Of a stretch of 53,238 nt of DNA, positions 1 through 8,850 are shown one piece after another. The notes under the pieces were generated by a model. It searched no databases and was not told the DNA's origin. It was given only the letters and a program-made list of their open reading frames with translations. The position numbers were made by a program, and so were the translations under genes. The stretch lies in contig JACQZW010000038.1 of NCBI GenBank assembly GCA_016213675.1, positions 1 through 53,238 on the forward strand, given 5' to 3'. Position 1 is the first letter of the stretch; the number at the start of each line of letters is the position of its first letter. The DNA is from Acidobacteriota bacterium. Its GTDB lineage: Bacteria > Acidobacteriota > Thermoanaerobaculia > Thermoanaerobaculales > Thermoanaerobaculaceae.

Positions 1-2
1 CG

Positions 3-235
3 CGAGGAGCGTCAGCGACGAGCGACCAGCGAGGGGCCCCATCGCGGCTCGCGCTGTCCGGTCGCGAGCGGAGCAGTCTCGTTCCGGCCTCGCGGGGGCG
101 AGGCCGGATCGAGGGGGCCGCGCACCCCAGGGGCCATACGAGGGGACGGACCTCGGTCCGTGATTGGCGGCAAGCCGTGGGGTCGGCCCACCAAGCTAGA
201 CGGGATCCTTCGGTCGCTTCGCTCCCTCAGGATGA
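3..235 (-). repeat. Dispersed 233-bp repeat, copy 1 (left end of window)
   Basis: Read on the minus strand, this stretch starts with TCATCCTGA and ends with GCTCCTCG. It matches positions 51996-52228 on the plus strand along its whole length, with the same overall length and many substitutions. It contains a GC-rich hairpin core near 90-115 and shares conserved blocks (GCGCACCCCAGGGG, CTCGCGACCGGACAGCGCGA) with the other copies. The rest of the first 336 bases holds no gene that I can support. An open frame across it on the minus strand is best read as a translation of the repeat. Confidence 0.85.
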
Positions 236-324
236 CTGCATGCCCGCCGAGTCGCTTAGCGCGCGATGACGATGGCGCGGGGGTGCGCGCCGGGGGCGGC
301 CGCGCCACAGCGGCGGCGATTCGG

Positions 325-330
325 TAGACT
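325..330 (+). promoter_or_regulatory. Candidate -10 box for the first acyltransferase gene
   Basis: TAGACT lies exactly 6 nt before the GTG start at 337, so transcription would begin at or next to the start codon and the mRNA would be leaderless. There is no Shine-Dalgarno sequence and no good -35 box. The same geometry recurs before several other genes in this window. Confidence 0.45.
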
Positions 331-336
331 CGCGGC

Positions 337-1278
337 GTGGGTGACATCGGCCGCCGGATCAAGCACGAGCTGGGCTACCGGACGCTCCGCGGGTTCCTGG
401 CCGCGGCGCGGCCGTTCCCGCTCGGCGCGCTGCGGGCTGGCGGCGCGGCGCTCGGCCTCGCCGCGTTCGCGGTGAGCCGGCGCGAGCGGCGCCGGGCCGC
501 CGAGCACCTGTGGCTCGCCTTTCCCGATCGCAGCGAGGCCTGGCGGGACGAGGTCATCAGCGGCTGCGCCAGGAGCCTCGGCCGCCTGCTCGGCGAGGTC
601 GCCTGGTTGTGGTCGGCATCCGCGCAAGACATCCTCGCCCGCACCGAGCTCGTCGGCCTCGAGAACCTCACCGGCTGCCTGGCGCCGCGGCGCGGCGCGA
701 TCTTCGTCACCGGCCACATCGGCAACTGGGAGTGGCTCGGCGCCGCGGCCGGCGCCGCCGGGGTCCCGATGATCGCCGCGGCCCGCGAGCTCGACGACTC
801 GCGGATCGAGGAGATTGCCGAGCACCTGCGCTCGCGGTTCGGCGGCGGCAACGTGGTGCGCGGCGAGGGCGCCGGCCAGCGCCTGGCCGCCGCGCTGCGA
901 CAGGGACGCATCGTGGCCTTGCTCATCGACCAGGACATCGCCGCCCCGGGCGCCTTCGTCGAGTACTTCGGCCGTCCCGCCTGGACGCCCACCGGCGCCG
1001 CGGTCCTCGCGCTCCGCCTGCGGGTGCCGATCGTCACCGGCTTCCTGACCCGCCTGGACGACGGGCGGATGCGCATCGTCTTCGACCCGCCGATCGAGGC
1101 GCGCCGCGGCGACGACCTGGCGGCGGAGGCGGCGAGGCTGACCGCGCTGCTGACCGCCCGGATCGAAGCCCAGGTCCGCGCCCATCCCGAGCAGTGGGTA
1201 TGGATGCACAGACGCTGGCGCCGCCAGCCTGGCCCCGGCGACCGGGTCTGGACCGCGGCCGACCAGCCCACGGGCTGA
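337..1278 (+). CDS. LpxL/HtrB-family lipid acyltransferase
   Basis: This 313-residue protein belongs to the lysophospholipid acyltransferase superfamily, in the branch of lipid A late acyltransferases, which move an acyl chain onto lipid A or a related glycolipid at the inner face of the cytoplasmic membrane. The catalytic H-x4-E motif is visible as HIGNWE at His127 and Glu132. A downstream block (LLIDQDIAAPG, then FFGRPAWTPTG-like residues) is the usual acceptor-site region. The N-terminus (about 15-45) is amphipathic and Ala/Leu-rich, fitting membrane association. The start is GTG, chosen because a TAGACT box sits just upstream and the alignment to the family begins here. The length is typical. 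The exact acceptor cannot be read from sequence. Confidence 0.85.
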   Translation: MGDIGRRIKHELGYRTLRGFLAAARPFPLGALRAGGAALGLAAFAVSRRERRRAAEHLWLAFPDRSEAWRDEVISGCARSLGRLLGEVAWLWSASAQDILARTELVGLENLTGCLAPRRGAIFVTGHIGNWEWLGAAAGAAGVPMIAAARELDDSRIEEIAEHLRSRFGGGNVVRGEGAGQRLAAALRQGRIVALLIDQDIAAPGAFVEYFGRPAWTPTGAAVLALRLRVPIVTGFLTRLDDGRMRIVFDPPIEARRGDDLAAEAARLTALLTARIEAQVRAHPEQWVWMHRRWRRQPGPGDRVWTAADQPTG

Positions 1279-1311
1279 TCCGAAAACGCGCCGGATGCCG
1301 GCCTCTCGGGC

Positions 1312-1317
1312 TACAAT
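1312..1317 (+). promoter_or_regulatory. Candidate -10 box for the lemA operon
   Basis: TACAAT lies about 64 nt before the LemA start. The leader between them contains a 7-bp inverted repeat (CCCTGCA and TGCAGGG) and ends in a strong GGAGGAACC ribosome binding site. No clear -35 box was seen. Confidence 0.4.
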
Positions 1318-1380
1318 GGCGCACCCTGCAACACCGGCACTCTCCGCACCCACGGTCGGGGTGCAGGGCACGGAGGAACC

Positions 1381-1971
1381 ATGAAGAAGGGTCTGATCGG
1401 TTGCGGCATCGCACTGGTCGTGGTGCTGGTGATCGTGGCGATGGCCGTGGCGGGCAGCTACAACCGCCTCGTCAAGCTCGAAGAGGGCGTCAAGAGCGCC
1501 TGGGGCCAGGTCGAGAACGTCTACCAGCGGCGCGCCGACCTGGTGCCGAACCTGGTCGAGACGGTCAAGGGCGCGGCGGCCTTCGAGCGCGACACCTTCA
1601 TCGCCGTCACCGAGGCGCGCGCCCGGGTCGGCCAGGTCAACATCGGCAAGGTGCCGACCGGCGAGGAGCTGCAGCGCTTCCAGTCCGCCCAGGACGGCCT
1701 GTCCTCGGCGCTGTCGCGCCTCCTGGTGGTGGTCGAGAAGTACCCCGACCTGAAGGCGACGGCGAACTTCCAGGAGCTGCAGGCGCAGCTCGAGGGAACC
1801 GAGAACCGGATCGCGGTCGAGCGCCGGCGCTTCAACGAGTCGGCCCAGGCGTTCAACACCGCCCGCCGGTCGTTCCCCACGGTGCTCGTGGCCGGCATCC
1901 TCGGCTTCGCGGAGAAGCCGTACTTCCAGGCCGCGCCGGGCTCCGACCAGGCGCCGAAGGTGCAGTTCTAG
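1381..1971 (+). CDS. lemA: LemA family protein
   Basis: This 196-residue protein has one N-terminal membrane helix (about residues 6-27) followed by a long helical domain. The signature region (NRLVKLEEGVKSAWGQVENV, then YQRRADLVPNLVETVKG) is diagnostic of LemA proteins. Members are membrane-anchored with the helical part outside the cytoplasm, and their biochemical role is not settled. The start is ATG with GGAGGAACC just upstream. The next gene, a TPM-domain protein, begins 4 nt after the stop codon. LemA plus TPM-domain protein is a recurrent bacterial gene pair, so the two probably act together at the envelope. Confidence 0.93.
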   Translation: MKKGLIGCGIALVVVLVIVAMAVAGSYNRLVKLEEGVKSAWGQVENVYQRRADLVPNLVETVKGAAAFERDTFIAVTEARARVGQVNIGKVPTGEELQRFQSAQDGLSSALSRLLVVVEKYPDLKATANFQELQAQLEGTENRIAVERRRFNESAQAFNTARRSFPTVLVAGILGFAEKPYFQAAPGSDQAPKVQF

Positions 1972-1975
1972 CGCG

Positions 1976-2704
1976 ATGCGCTCCTGGCTCGGTGCCGCGC
2001 TCGGCCTGATCGCGGCGACGGCGGCGGCACTCGAGGTGCCGCCGGCGCCGCGCCGCCACTTCACCGACCTCGCCGGCGTGGTCGCACCGGGGGCGCTCGC
2101 CGACACCGATGCCCGCCTGTCGGCCATCGAGCAGCGCACCGGCCACCAGGTGATCGCGGTGCTCATGCCCTCACTCGAGGGCGAGCCGCTCGAGGACTTC
2201 ACGGTGCGCTGCGCCGAGGCGTGGAAGGTCGGGCGCAAGGGGCTCGACGACGGCGTGATCTTCTTCGCCTTCCTGAACGACCGGCAGATGCGCCTCGAGG
2301 TCGGCTACGGGCTCGAGGACAAGATCCCCGACGCGATCGCGAGCCGTGTGCTGTCGGCGACCGTCAAGCCCCGCTTCGCCGCCGGGGACTACGCCGGTGG
2401 CGTCGTCGCGATGGCCGGTGCGCTCGAGGGGATCTTCCGCGGCGAGCCGCCGCCGGCCGCCCAGCGGCAGCGGCGCTCCGCCCCGGTGTCCTTCCTCGGT
2501 CTCGTCGGTCTGCTCATGCTGATCGCCCTGATGAACTCGCTGTCGCACCCGCAGGCCGGGCGGCGGCGGCGCGGCGGCGGCGGAATGTACTGGGGCGGCG
2601 GCGGCTTCTCGGGCGGAGGCTCCTCCGGCGGCGGGTTCGGCGGTGGAGGGTTCTCGGGCGGTGGCGGGTCGTTCGGCGGTGGCGGGGCCTCGGGGTCGTG
2701 GTGA
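1976..2704 (+). CDS. TPM-domain (YgcG-like) secreted, membrane-anchored protein
   Basis: The 242-residue product has a signal peptide (about 1-19), a TPM domain (about 25-145, with FTDLAGVV near its start and DDGVIFFAFLNDRQMRLEVG in the core), a transmembrane helix (about 168-186) and a Gly/Ser-rich tail of about 50 residues. TPM domains bind acidic metal sites, and some have been reported as phosphatases or as photosystem II repair factors. The role of this subgroup is unknown. It is co-transcribed with lemA. The RRRRGGGG step into the Gly tail is typical of bacterial YgcG-like proteins and is not a sequencing artefact. Confidence 0.9.
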   Translation: MRSWLGAALGLIAATAAALEVPPAPRRHFTDLAGVVAPGALADTDARLSAIEQRTGHQVIAVLMPSLEGEPLEDFTVRCAEAWKVGRKGLDDGVIFFAFLNDRQMRLEVGYGLEDKIPDAIASRVLSATVKPRFAAGDYAGGVVAMAGALEGIFRGEPPPAAQRQRRSAPVSFLGLVGLLMLIALMNSLSHPQAGRRRRGGGGMYWGGGGFSGGGSSGGGFGGGGFSGGGGSFGGGGASGSW

Positions 2705-2737
2705 GGCCGAGGTGCGGCGTGAGGGTTTGGAGGAACC

Positions 2738-4060
2738 GTGGACTGTGACCTGATCATTGCCAACGGGACGGTGCTGACGATGGTGCCCGGCGCCGCCCCG
2801 ATTCCGGCCGGAGCCGTCGCCGTGCGCGGGACCGACATCGTCGCGGTCGGCCCCGCCCGCGACCTCATCGCCGCCGCGCCCGGCGCCCGCGTGATCGACG
2901 CCGGCGGCGGCCTCATCCTGCCGGGCTTCGTCAACACGCACATGCACCTCGCGATGTCGCTGATGCGCGGTTTCGCCGACGACCTGCCGCTGATGACCTG
3001 GCTCGAGAAGCACATCTGGCCGGCGGAGCGAACCCTGATGACCGCCGACACCGTCGCGCTCGGCACCCGCCTGGCCGCGGCCGAGAGCCTCAAGGCCGGC
3101 GTCACCTGCATCTGCGACATGTACTTCCACGCACCCCGGGTCATCGACACCCTCACCGAGATCGGCCTGCGCGGCGTGGTCGCCGAGAGCCTCATCGACC
3201 ACCCGACACCGTCGTGCCCGACCCCCGAGGTCGCGCTGACCCGCCAGCGGGAGCTGCTCGAGCGCTACGCCGACCACCCGCTGTGCGTCCCGGCCGTCGC
3301 CCCCCACTCGCCCTACTCGGTGTGCGCCGCCAACCTGGTCAAGGAGGCCGAGCTGGCCGACGAGTTCGGCGCGCCGTTCGTGACCCACCTCGCCGAGACC
3401 CGCTGGGAGGTCGAGAAGATCACCGCCGAGAAGGGCATGACCCCGGTCGCCTACCTCGCCGACCTCGGCGTCCTGTCGGAGCGCACCGTCGCCGCCCACT
3501 GCGTCCACGTCACGCCGGACGACCTCGACATCCTCGCCGAGTTCGAGGTCGGCGTCGCCTCGAACCCGGTGTCGAACCTGAAGCTGGGGAGCGGCGTCGC
3601 GCCGGTCCCGCAGATGGTCGAGCGGGGCCTCAAGGTCGGCTTCGGCACCGACGGCGCCGCCTCGAACAACACCCTCGACCTGCTGCGCGACGTCCAGCTC
3701 GCGGCGCTCGTCTACAAGGGCGTGGCCGCCGACCCGACCTGCATGCCGGCGCGCACCATCGCGGAGCTGCTCACCATCGGCGGCGCCCGCGTGCTGGGGC
3801 TCGCCGACAAGGTCGGCTCGCTCGAGCCGGGCAAGCGCGCCGACGTCGTGTGCATCGGCGTCGACAGCCCCCACGCCGTGCCAGTGTTCGAGCCGTACGC
3901 CCACCTCGTCTACGCCGCCCGCGCGGCCGACGTCCGCCACGTCGTCGTCGACGGCCGCGTGCTGGTGCGGGACGGCGAGCTGGAGACGCTGGACGAGGCG
4001 GCGCTGCTCGCCGAGGCGCGGCAGGCGACGAACGGGCTGGTCGAGCGCTTGAAGGGTTAG
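2738..4060 (+). CDS. mtaD: 5-methylthioadenosine/S-adenosylhomocysteine deaminase (amidohydrolase)
   Basis: This 440-residue amidohydrolase deaminates MTA and/or SAH to the inosyl compounds, clearing by-products of SAM-dependent reactions. The metal ligands are visible as HMH (His68 and His70), later HLAET and HCVH, and the final Asp in GTDGAASNN. The block MRGFADDLPLMTWLEKHIWP is typical of MTA/SAH deaminases and separates them from guanine or cytosine deaminases. The start is GTG preceded by GGAGGAACC. The gene ends 6 bp from the convergent PilZ gene. Substrate choice among MTA, SAH and 5-deoxyadenosine cannot be settled from sequence. Confidence 0.9.
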   Translation: MDCDLIIANGTVLTMVPGAAPIPAGAVAVRGTDIVAVGPARDLIAAAPGARVIDAGGGLILPGFVNTHMHLAMSLMRGFADDLPLMTWLEKHIWPAERTLMTADTVALGTRLAAAESLKAGVTCICDMYFHAPRVIDTLTEIGLRGVVAESLIDHPTPSCPTPEVALTRQRELLERYADHPLCVPAVAPHSPYSVCAANLVKEAELADEFGAPFVTHLAETRWEVEKITAEKGMTPVAYLADLGVLSERTVAAHCVHVTPDDLDILAEFEVGVASNPVSNLKLGSGVAPVPQMVERGLKVGFGTDGAASNNTLDLLRDVQLAALVYKGVAADPTCMPARTIAELLTIGGARVLGLADKVGSLEPGKRADVVCIGVDSPHAVPVFEPYAHLVYAARAADVRHVVVDGRVLVRDGELETLDEAALLAEARQATNGLVERLKG

Positions 4061-4066
4061 CCCGGG

Positions 4067-4648
4067 CTAGCGGTCGCCGTGGCCGCGCTCGAGGATGCGG
4101 CGCACGTGGTCCGAGGAGATGCGGACCTTGACCGGGCCGTCGCGCCGAGGTGCAGCGTGCGGCTGCTCCACCGGGGCGGCCGGGGCAGGCGCCGGCATCG
4201 CCAGCACTCCAGGAGCCACCTCGGGAGCGGCGGGCGCAAGGACAGTCACGACCGGCGCCGCGCCTTCCTCGACGGCCGGCTCAGCGACCGTGATGGCGTG
4301 GAACTCGCCGGACTCGGGCAGCGTCAACGCGTGCTTGATCCGCGCCACGGTTTCCGGGCTGACGTCCTGGAACTCGACACCGGCGCGGTAGAGCAGGACG
4401 CGCTGGTCCCGCTCGTCGAGGCCGAACCCCCAGGCCCGGCAGCGCCGCACGTTGGCGCGGACCAGGACCTCGCCGGCGGGGAGCTGGAGGCGCAGCTCGC
4501 AGGTGACGTTCGGCCGCAGGCAGTTCATCAGCTCGAGCTGGGCGCCGCGCGACGAGATGTCCACGACCCTCGCCGGCAGCGAGGTCTTCACCTTGGCCGA
4601 CAGGGGCTGCTCGGGGGCTACCCGCGTTGCTGCACGACGCTCCGCCAT
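4067..4648 (-). CDS. PilZ domain protein with Ala/Pro-rich tail
   Basis: The N-terminal half (about residues 2-115) is a PilZ domain. It has ERRAATRV at the start, where PilZ proteins carry their RxxxR c-di-GMP site, then [12 protein letters not shown] matching the (D/N)xSxxG motif. PilZ domains sense cyclic di-GMP and control motility, polysaccharide or other targets. After it come a short helical part, a flexible Ala/Pro-rich linker (about 130-170) and a charged C-terminus ([16 protein letters not shown]). The first Arg of the RxxxR motif sits very close to the N-terminus. I chose ATG at 4648. A longer start at 4696 is possible. It is divergent from the superoxide dismutase gene. Confidence 0.8.
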   Translation of the reverse strand: MAERRAATRVAPEQPLSAKVKTSLPARVVDISSRGAQLELMNCLRPNVTCELRLQLPAGEVLVRANVRRCRAWGFGLDERDQRVLLYRAGVEFQDVSPETVARIKHALTLPESGEFHAITVAEPAVEEGAAPVVTVLAPAAPEVAPGVLAMPAPAPAAPVEQPHAAPRRDGPVKVRISSDHVRRILERGHGDR

Positions 4649-4767
4649 GACCGTCTCGACTCGCTCCTCGAACTGTCCTGTACCGCAATCAAACATACGC
4701 CCGACACCCACGGTTGTCCAGACGCAAAAACCGCCGCGGGAGGGAATGCCGGACCGCGTCGCGGCGT

Positions 4768-4805
4768 TATCCTTTTGCGGACGGCCTGATCTCGAAATCA
4801 GGCCG
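4768..4805 (+). promoter_or_regulatory. sod leader: -10 box followed by a perfect 9-bp stem-loop
   Basis: TATCCT at 4768-4773 is a candidate -10 box. A perfect inverted repeat, CGGCCTGAT and ATCAGGCCG around a 6-nt loop, occupies 4782-4805, about where transcription would start. The ribosome binding site AGGAGA follows at 4821. The repeat could be an operator at +1 or a 5'-terminal mRNA hairpin. Confidence 0.5.
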
Positions 4806-4835
4806 GCACCATCGACAGACAGGAGACACGAGACC

Positions 4836-5450
<615 letters not shown>

Positions 5451-5454
5451 AGAC

Positions 5455-5474
5455 GGGGTCCGGGGTCCGGGCCA
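5455..5474 (+). repeat. Short heptanucleotide array (GGGGTCC units)
   Basis: Two GGGGTCC units and a degenerate third follow the sod stop codon directly. The unit resembles the heptamer arrays at 18924-18951 and 24911-24945. Confidence 0.5.
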
Positions 5475-5495
5475 CTAACTCCCGGCACAAAGACG

Positions 5496-5539
5496 AAACG
5501 AGCCCGGTCGGCGCGCAGGCGCAGGCCGGGCTCGCGTTT
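5496..5539 (+). terminator. Terminator-like hairpin after sodA
   Basis: AAACGAGCCCGG and CCGGGCTCGCGTTT form a stem of about 11 bp with one bulge around a GC-rich loop. The U tract is weak, so it could be a terminator in both directions or an mRNA 3' stabiliser. Confidence 0.5.
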
Positions 5540-5576
5540 GTGGGAGCCCCGAAAAGACGGCGCCGACGGCCGGTGA

Positions 5577-5582
5577 TACGGT
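5577..5582 (+). promoter_or_regulatory. Candidate -10 box, leaderless geometry
   Basis: TACGGT ends 6 nt before the GTG start at 5589, the same spacing as at 337, 11153, 16072 and 38883. AAGACG at 5554-5559, 17 nt upstream, is a weak -35 candidate. Confidence 0.35.
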
Positions 5583-5588
5583 ACGCAA

Positions 5589-7427
5589 GTGGAGCGGGGA
5601 CCGGGCAAGACGCCGGCGGCGCCGTCACGCTGGTTGACGGCTGCCCTCGTGTTGTTCGGGGCGACCGTGCTCGTCGCCTCGCGGGTCGTGGCCCGGCAGG
5701 CCTCGCTGTGGGAGTGGGACGACGCCGTCTTTCTCCTCGCGCTCGACCAGTTCGCGCCCCAGAACCAGGTGCCGCATCCCCCGTTCTACCCCGGCTACGT
5801 GGCGCTGGGGCGGCTCGCACGCGCGCTGCTCGGGGACGGGATCCTCGCGCTCACCTGGCTCTCGGTGGCGGCGAGTTGTCTGGCGCTCACCTTCCACAGG
5901 CTCGTGGCGTCGGAAGTGCTCGGCTCACGCCGCACTGCGCTGGCCAGCACGGTGCTGTTCGCATTCTTTCCCGCGGTCTGGCTCCACGCCGGGGTACCGC
6001 TCTCCGACCCGGTCGGACTGGCTGCCGGGCTGGCCGCGCTCTGGCTCGCCCTGCGGGGCCGCGAGCGTCCCCACCTGCTTGTGCCTGCGGCGATCGTCCT
6101 CGGAGCGGCGGTCTCGATCCGCCCGCAGGCGGCGCTGCCTGCCGCGATCGGCCTGATCGTGGCCGCCTGGCCTGCCCCGTCTCCGCGGCGGGTCGCCGTC
6201 GCTCTCGCGGCTGTCGGGTCGGTGCTCGTCCTCTATGCCGCTCCGTTGGTGGCTGTCGGCGGCCTTGGTCCGGTCTGGCACTGGACGCGGTACCAGGCCG
6301 GGTTCGTCGTCTCGACCGACTCGCTGGCCGCTCACGGCTGGACGGTCCTCACGGTGGCGCGCCACTACTGGCTCGATATCTGGGGCTCGCCGGGGATCGC
6401 CATCGCCGTCGGGCTCGCCGTCTTGAATGGGGTCTTCGTGCTGGCACGACGGGAGGGTCGGCGGAGACTGGCCCTGGCGCTCGGGCTGTTCCTGCCCTAC
6501 GCAGTGCTGTGCTGGGTGTTCCTCGACCCCGCGACCGCCGGGCGCTACGCGCTGCCGTACCTCCCCCTCCTGGCCATGCTCGCCGCTGAGGGGTTGAGCG
6601 CGGCGGAGCGTCGTTTCGTGCCGCACGGTTGGCCGGTCGCAACGGCGGCGCTGGTCGTGGCGATGGCAGTCGTGACGTGGCCCGCGATTCGCATCGTCCA
6701 CTCACAGCCGTCGCCGCCGGTGCGAGCCGCAACGACGATCCACGACGAGGCCGGCAGCGCGCCGTTCCGCCTGGCGTTCCACCCGAAGCTGGTCATGCAC
6801 GCCGCGGTCCTTTTCCCCGAGGTGCCGCGCGTGGCCGCGCGAACCGCCGAAGCGCTGTGCTCCCTGCCGCTCGACGGCGTGCCGACGTGGAGCTACGGGA
6901 CCGAGGCACCCGGGACTTGGACTGTGGCCTGGCCGGACGATCCCGTGCTGCGGCGGGTGTCGCGGGGCCGCTACCTGGGCGTCGCGATCGGTCGGGTCGA
7001 GCCGTGCGTCACGTTCGGCACGGGGTTCTACAGGGCCGAGCGGGAGCCTGACGGCACGGGCGGGACGCGGTCGTTCCGCTGGATGGCGGAGAGCGGTGTG
7101 CTCGTCCTGCCCCCGGCGTCGATCCCGCTCGAGATCGAGCTCGACATCGGGGTGCCGCTGGCGGCGTTCTCGACCACTCCACGTCTGAGCGCCTCGCTGA
7201 ACGGCCGGCCGCTCGGCGAGCGCACTGCGACGACATCGAGGCTGCGGCAGAGGCTCGCGCTCGACCCCGCCTGGCTGCGCGCCGACGCCCCGAACGAGCT
7301 GGTCCTCACGACCACTGAGAGCGTGGTACCCGCCGAGCGCGACCGAAGTGCCGACCGCCGCCGCCTCGGCCTCAGGCTGTGGAGCGCGACCCTGCGGGTG
7401 CACCCGACGCAGCCCGGTCAGCCTTGA
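5589..7427 (+). CDS. GT-C-like multi-pass membrane protein (glycosyltransferase 39-like)
   Basis: This 612-residue protein has about ten hydrophobic segments in residues 15-375 and then a soluble C-terminal region of about 230 residues. The first periplasmic loop has WEWDDAVFLLAL and then HPPFYPGYVALG. An acidic pair in that loop followed by HPP is typical of polyprenyl-phosphate-dependent GT-C enzymes (GT39/ArnT-like), which use a lipid-linked sugar donor. The C-terminal part, with regular beta-type patterns (LEIELDIGVPLAAF, LSASLNGRPLGER), looks like an extracellular beta-sandwich. No acceptor can be named. It stands alone between a hairpin and a repeat-rich gap. The start is GTG and no Shine-Dalgarno site is present. 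Confidence 0.6.
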   Translation: MERGPGKTPAAPSRWLTAALVLFGATVLVASRVVARQASLWEWDDAVFLLALDQFAPQNQVPHPPFYPGYVALGRLARALLGDGILALTWLSVAASCLALTFHRLVASEVLGSRRTALASTVLFAFFPAVWLHAGVPLSDPVGLAAGLAALWLALRGRERPHLLVPAAIVLGAAVSIRPQAALPAAIGLIVAAWPAPSPRRVAVALAAVGSVLVLYAAPLVAVGGLGPVWHWTRYQAGFVVSTDSLAAHGWTVLTVARHYWLDIWGSPGIAIAVGLAVLNGVFVLARREGRRRLALALGLFLPYAVLCWVFLDPATAGRYALPYLPLLAMLAAEGLSAAERRFVPHGWPVATAALVVAMAVVTWPAIRIVHSQPSPPVRAATTIHDEAGSAPFRLAFHPKLVMHAAVLFPEVPRVAARTAEALCSLPLDGVPTWSYGTEAPGTWTVAWPDDPVLRRVSRGRYLGVAIGRVEPCVTFGTGFYRAEREPDGTGGTRSFRWMAESGVLVLPPASIPLEIELDIGVPLAAFSTTPRLSASLNGRPLGERTATTSRLRQRLALDPAWLRADAPNELVLTTTESVVPAERDRSADRRRLGLRLWSATLRVHPTQPGQP

Positions 7428-7507
7428 GTGACTGCCCGCCGGGTCACATCGCCGCGCCCGTCACCCCGAGCGCGCGCGAGGCCTCCCAAGGAGCATCGAC
7501 CCCGCTG

Positions 7508-7747
7508 TCATCCTGAATGAGCGCAGCGAGTGAAGGATGCGGGAGCGCCGCGCCAATTGCTGCGACCGCGCCTACGACCCGCCACCCGACCGCCATCAGG
7601 TTCCGGCCTTGGCCCTGCAGCCCGCGTCGCGCCACCCGCCCAACTCTCCGCGCGATCTCGGCGCGCCTGGAGCGCCACCCTGCACGTCTGGGTCAACTTC
7701 AGGCGCCTCGGGGTCCTTCGTCGTCGCTGCGCTCCTCCTCAGGATGA
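7508..7747. repeat. Inverted short repeats (TCATCCTGA family) in the 7428-7823 gap
   Basis: A left arm at 7508-7538 (TCATCCTGA, then GAGCGCAGCGAGTGAAGGAT) and a reverse-complement arm at 7714-7747 bracket about 175 bp. The arms match the TCATCCTGA ends of the 233-bp repeats at both ends of the window. I see no convincing gene between 7428 and 7823. The region separates two convergent genes and probably holds only this repeat and transcription ends. Confidence 0.7.
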
Positions 7748-7823
7748 CGGAGCGTGTCGCACCGCGCCCACTCGCCTGAGGGCGTTGTCTCCTCGAGGAA
7801 GCAGCCCGGCAGTTCGGCGCTTC

Positions 7824-8846
7824 CTACGAGGTCTGGAAGACGTCGTCGGTGACGCGGGGCGGCGGCTCGAGCGGCGGGACGGCGGGCGCCGGCTCCGATT
7901 CGGCGGGCGGCGCGGACGGTTCCGGCGCGATCGTCTCGATCACGACCGCCGGGGCCTTGACGCGGCGCTCGCAGAGCCGGGGCTCGCCGAGGTGCCGGTA
8001 CGCGGCGAGCTCGGCACCCCAGAACGAGACGTGGAGGAACGCCCGCATCACCATGACGAGTTGCTGGGCGACGAGCAGGGCGAGGATCGCCGGCGCCGAG
8101 CCCGGCGTCCACGGGCTGCGCGCCGCGTAGTAGCCGAGGTGGAGCGCCGCGACAAGCGCGACGAAGCTGGCGCACAGCGGCAGGAAGATCGCCGGGCGGC
8201 GCAGCACGAGCCCGATGCCGCGCAGGAAGCCGCGCAGCGTCGCCCGGTCGCCGTGCCTGGCCGCGGCGAGCCGGGCCAGGTCGTAGGCGGGGACGAGCAC
8301 CGCGAGGAGCAGGAACGCGACGAGCCCGGCGGCGAGGAAGCCGGCGGCGTCGAAGCGCCCGTTGGCCTGCGTCTCGGCCACCTTGAAGAACGCGACCAGG
8401 GTCGCGATGGAGGCGCCCGCGACAACGGCGACCGCCAGCGCAAACCACAGTGCGGCTCGCAGGAACGGCCAGGTGTGGAGCACGACTCCGGTCGAGAACG
8501 GCCGGGGTTGGTCCTCCTCGCGCTCGAGCAGCACCTCGACGATCCCGGCGGCAACCGGGACCCGGAGCAGGCCCGTGAGCAGGAGCGCGAGTGCCACCCC
8601 GGCGCCGAGCACGACGGGCAGGTGGTTGGCCGGCGAGGCGGCGAAGTCGGTCCACACCGCGATCCAGCGCCCGTCGAGGACGCGAGCGGCGAACGGCGAC
8701 GGGTCGAGCGCCGGCGCGAGGCTCGCCCGCGCGAGCCAGACCAGCGCGAGCGCCGGCAGGAGCGGCACCAGGTAGGCGACGAGCACGAGACGGGGGTGGC
8801 GGCGGGCGAGGCGGAATCCGTCGGCGAGCGGTCCGGAGAAGGTCAT
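7824..8846 (-). CDS. Multi-pass membrane protein of unknown function
   Basis: This 340-residue protein has six or so hydrophobic segments (for example about 19-37, 76-98, 124-150, 163-190, 215-240, 250-275) and a Pro/Glu/Ala-rich cytoplasmic-type tail of about 45 residues ending in DDVFQTS. I do not recognise a named family with certainty. The layout recalls poorly characterised membrane proteins of the DUF4013 or glycerophosphodiester phosphodiesterase membrane-domain type. It starts 4 nt after the stop codon of the M1 peptidase gene and must be co-transcribed with it, so a shared envelope role is plausible. The ATG start at 8846 is the only good one near that junction. Confidence 0.7.
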   Translation of the reverse strand: MTFSGPLADGFRLARRHPRLVLVAYLVPLLPALALVWLARASLAPALDPSPFAARVLDGRWIAVWTDFAASPANHLPVVLGAGVALALLLTGLLRVPVAAGIVEVLLEREEDQPRPFSTGVVLHTWPFLRAALWFALAVAVVAGASIATLVAFFKVAETQANGRFDAAGFLAAGLVAFLLLAVLVPAYDLARLAAARHGDRATLRGFLRGIGLVLRRPAIFLPLCASFVALVAALHLGYYAARSPWTPGSAPAILALLVAQQLVMVMRAFLHVSFWGAELAAYRHLGEPRLCERRVKAPAVVIETIAPEPSAPPAESEPAPAVPPLEPPPRVTDDVFQTS

Positions 8847-8850
8847 CGCG

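Noticed and set aside
12..362. Minus-strand open frame at the left end whose translation resembles 52037-52219
   Set aside because: The similarity comes from the dispersed DNA repeat itself. There is no ribosome binding site and the composition is Pro/Arg-rich.
2171..3940. Long minus-strand open frame opposite mtaD and the TPM gene
   Set aside because: It has low-complexity His/Arg/Gly/Asp composition and no motif, and lies opposite two clearly coding genes. Typical of antisense frames in high-GC DNA.
5589..5700. tRNA or small RNA genes in the gaps
   Set aside because: I looked for TTCGA-type T-loops and acceptor stems in the larger gaps and found none that fold convincingly. A tRNAscan and Rfam search would settle this.
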